Shown here piece by piece: positions 6,757 to 6,966 of a DNA stretch of 6,966 bases. Origin of the DNA: a bacterium (lineage in GTDB: Bacteria; Patescibacteriota; Minisyncoccia; Minisyncoccales; PEYH01); NCBI GenBank assembly GCA_021158195.1, contig JAGGVA010000035.1, positions 1 through 6,966 on the forward strand, written 5' to 3'. Made by a program: the position numbers and the translations under genes. The notes under the pieces are model-generated. The model worked only from the letters and a program-made list of their open reading frames with translations, made no database searches and was not told where the DNA came from. Within the stretch, counting starts at the first letter, position 1, and the number at the start of each line of letters is the position of its first letter.

Positions 6757-6850
6757 GGGCACAACGGCGTATAACACAGGACATATGGCTACGCTGCGCT
6801 CCGCCCAAATTTGCCTACGGCAAACTTCACACATCCCCGGAACGTTAGCA
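6757..6850 (+). other. attC-like recombination site / structured repeat directly after mcrC
   Basis: A GC-rich element (51 of 92 bases by hand count) among AT-rich genes. GTATAAC (6769-6775) faces GTTAGCA (6844-6850), with AAC opposite GTT as in attC R boxes. GGACATATG (6779-6787) opposes CACACATCC (6828-6836): the top strand has three A.C mismatches, which become G.T wobbles on the bottom strand, so all nine positions pair there. TTTGCC (6810-6815) and GGCAAA (6819-6824) form a perfect inner hairpin, and GGC...GCC (6787-6805) a weaker one. Bottom-strand folding is characteristic of attC. From memory, similar GTATAAC...GGAACGTTA sites occur in spirochaete-type integrons, which I could not check. 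It is not a convincing terminator, as no T-run follows. A transcribed structured RNA is the main alternative. Confidence 0.55.
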
Positions 6851-6860
6851 GAAATTCTGC
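6848..6860. repeat. Short palindrome GCAGAA-A-TTCTGC
   Basis: A perfect 6-base inverted repeat around one base, just right of the GTT core. If the cassette model holds, it belongs to the 5' end of the next cassette and would pair with the left arm of that cassette's own attC. It could otherwise be a small operator for the gene at 6919. No T-tract follows, so it is not a terminator. Confidence 0.4.
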
Positions 6861-6906
6861 ACGCCACTTTAGGAATATTTAAAATCTGGGAAGAAGTTAA
6901 AACAGA

Positions 6907-6913
6907 GAGGTGA
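6907..6913 (+). promoter_or_regulatory. Ribosome binding site of the downstream gene
   Basis: GAGGTGA with 5 bases to the ATG at 6919. A TAAAAT at 6880-6885 could be a -10 box, giving a short leader, but no good -35 box was found. The promoter is only a suggestion. Confidence 0.65.
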
Positions 6914-6918
6914 AGAGC

Positions 6919-6966
6919 ATGGAAATAAAAATCATCAAGATAAAAGCTAAAAAAGCTTTCACAAAA
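6919..6966 (+). CDS. Start of a downstream gene, product not recognised (partial)
   Basis: Sixteen codons (MEIKIIKIKAKKAFTK) run off the window edge, with a good Shine-Dalgarno in front. The basic, Lys/Ile-rich opening loosely recalls the N-terminus of some SPL-type radical SAM proteins, but this rests on a few residues and the diagnostic CxxxCxxC would lie beyond the window. It is in the same orientation as the operon and begins about 75 bases after the G|TT junction. That is the position expected for the next gene in a cassette array. It is probably not part of the restriction system. Confidence 0.6.
   Translation, partial: MEIKIIKIKAKKAFTK

Noticed and set aside
94..6777. Terminal inverted repeats of a conventional transposon
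   Set aside because: The two imperfect repeats are inverted, but there is no transposase between them and no visible target-site duplication. Both lie within larger hairpins with GTT cores, which fits cassette junctions better. Not fully excluded.
6810..6824. Perfect hairpin TTTGCC-TAC-GGCAAA as a rho-independent terminator of the operon
   Set aside because: It is followed by CTTCACAC with no T-run, and it is better explained as the inner part of the attC-like fold.
6755..6913. Small protein gene after mcrC
   Set aside because: Not listed as a gene because most of it is the structured element; see the finding on this frame.
1..6966. CRISPR arrays, tRNA or rRNA genes
   Set aside because: No spaced direct repeats and no tRNA- or rRNA-like stretches were seen on either strand.

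Overview
The window holds one tightly packed four-gene operon on the + strand (144-6752). It reads as a restriction-modification or defence island: a type I-like N6-adenine DNA methyltransferase (HsdM-like), a two-TRD specificity subunit (HsdS-like), a McrB-like AAA+ motor and a McrC-like PD-(D/E)xK nuclease. The genes are almost certainly co-translated. There are 12 bases between M and S, a 4-base ATGA overlap between S and McrB, and a probable 11-base overlap between McrB and McrC. No HsdR translocase lies in the window. The simplest reading is a hybrid system in which M and S mark the host DNA and McrBC replaces HsdR as the cleavage module.

The DNA is AT-rich, arginine is mostly AGA/AGG, and the proteins are rich in Lys, Glu and Arg. 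Shine-Dalgarno sequences are strong (for example GGAGGTGA before mcrB). This fits a low-GC prokaryote, possibly a thermophile; I cannot name the lineage.

The flanks are as interesting as the operon. Bases 32-105 and about 6757-6850 can each fold into a long imperfect hairpin with a GTT core at its right edge, in the same orientation, like integron attC sites. The 3' element has about 55% GC (counted by hand over 92 bases), unlike the AT-rich genes. Its 9-base stem pairs fully only on the bottom strand, because top-strand A.C mismatches become G.T pairs there. The sequence just inside the 5' junction (96-114) is also complementary to the outer left arm of the 3' element (6757-6775). Cutting at G|TT on both sides (96/97 and 6844/6845) and joining the ends would therefore recreate one long attC-like palindrome. 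This suggests that the whole operon of about 6.75 kb is, or was, a mobile gene cassette.

Layout: 1-91, possible tail of an upstream gene, uncertain; 32-105, 5' attC-like hairpin; 144-2360, methyltransferase with two large insertions and a Cys-rich tail; 2373-3758, specificity subunit; 3755-5545, McrB-like; 5535-6752, McrC-like from a TTG start; 6757-6850, 3' attC-like element; 6919 to the end, start of another gene in the same orientation. There is no gene-free stretch longer than 300 bases.
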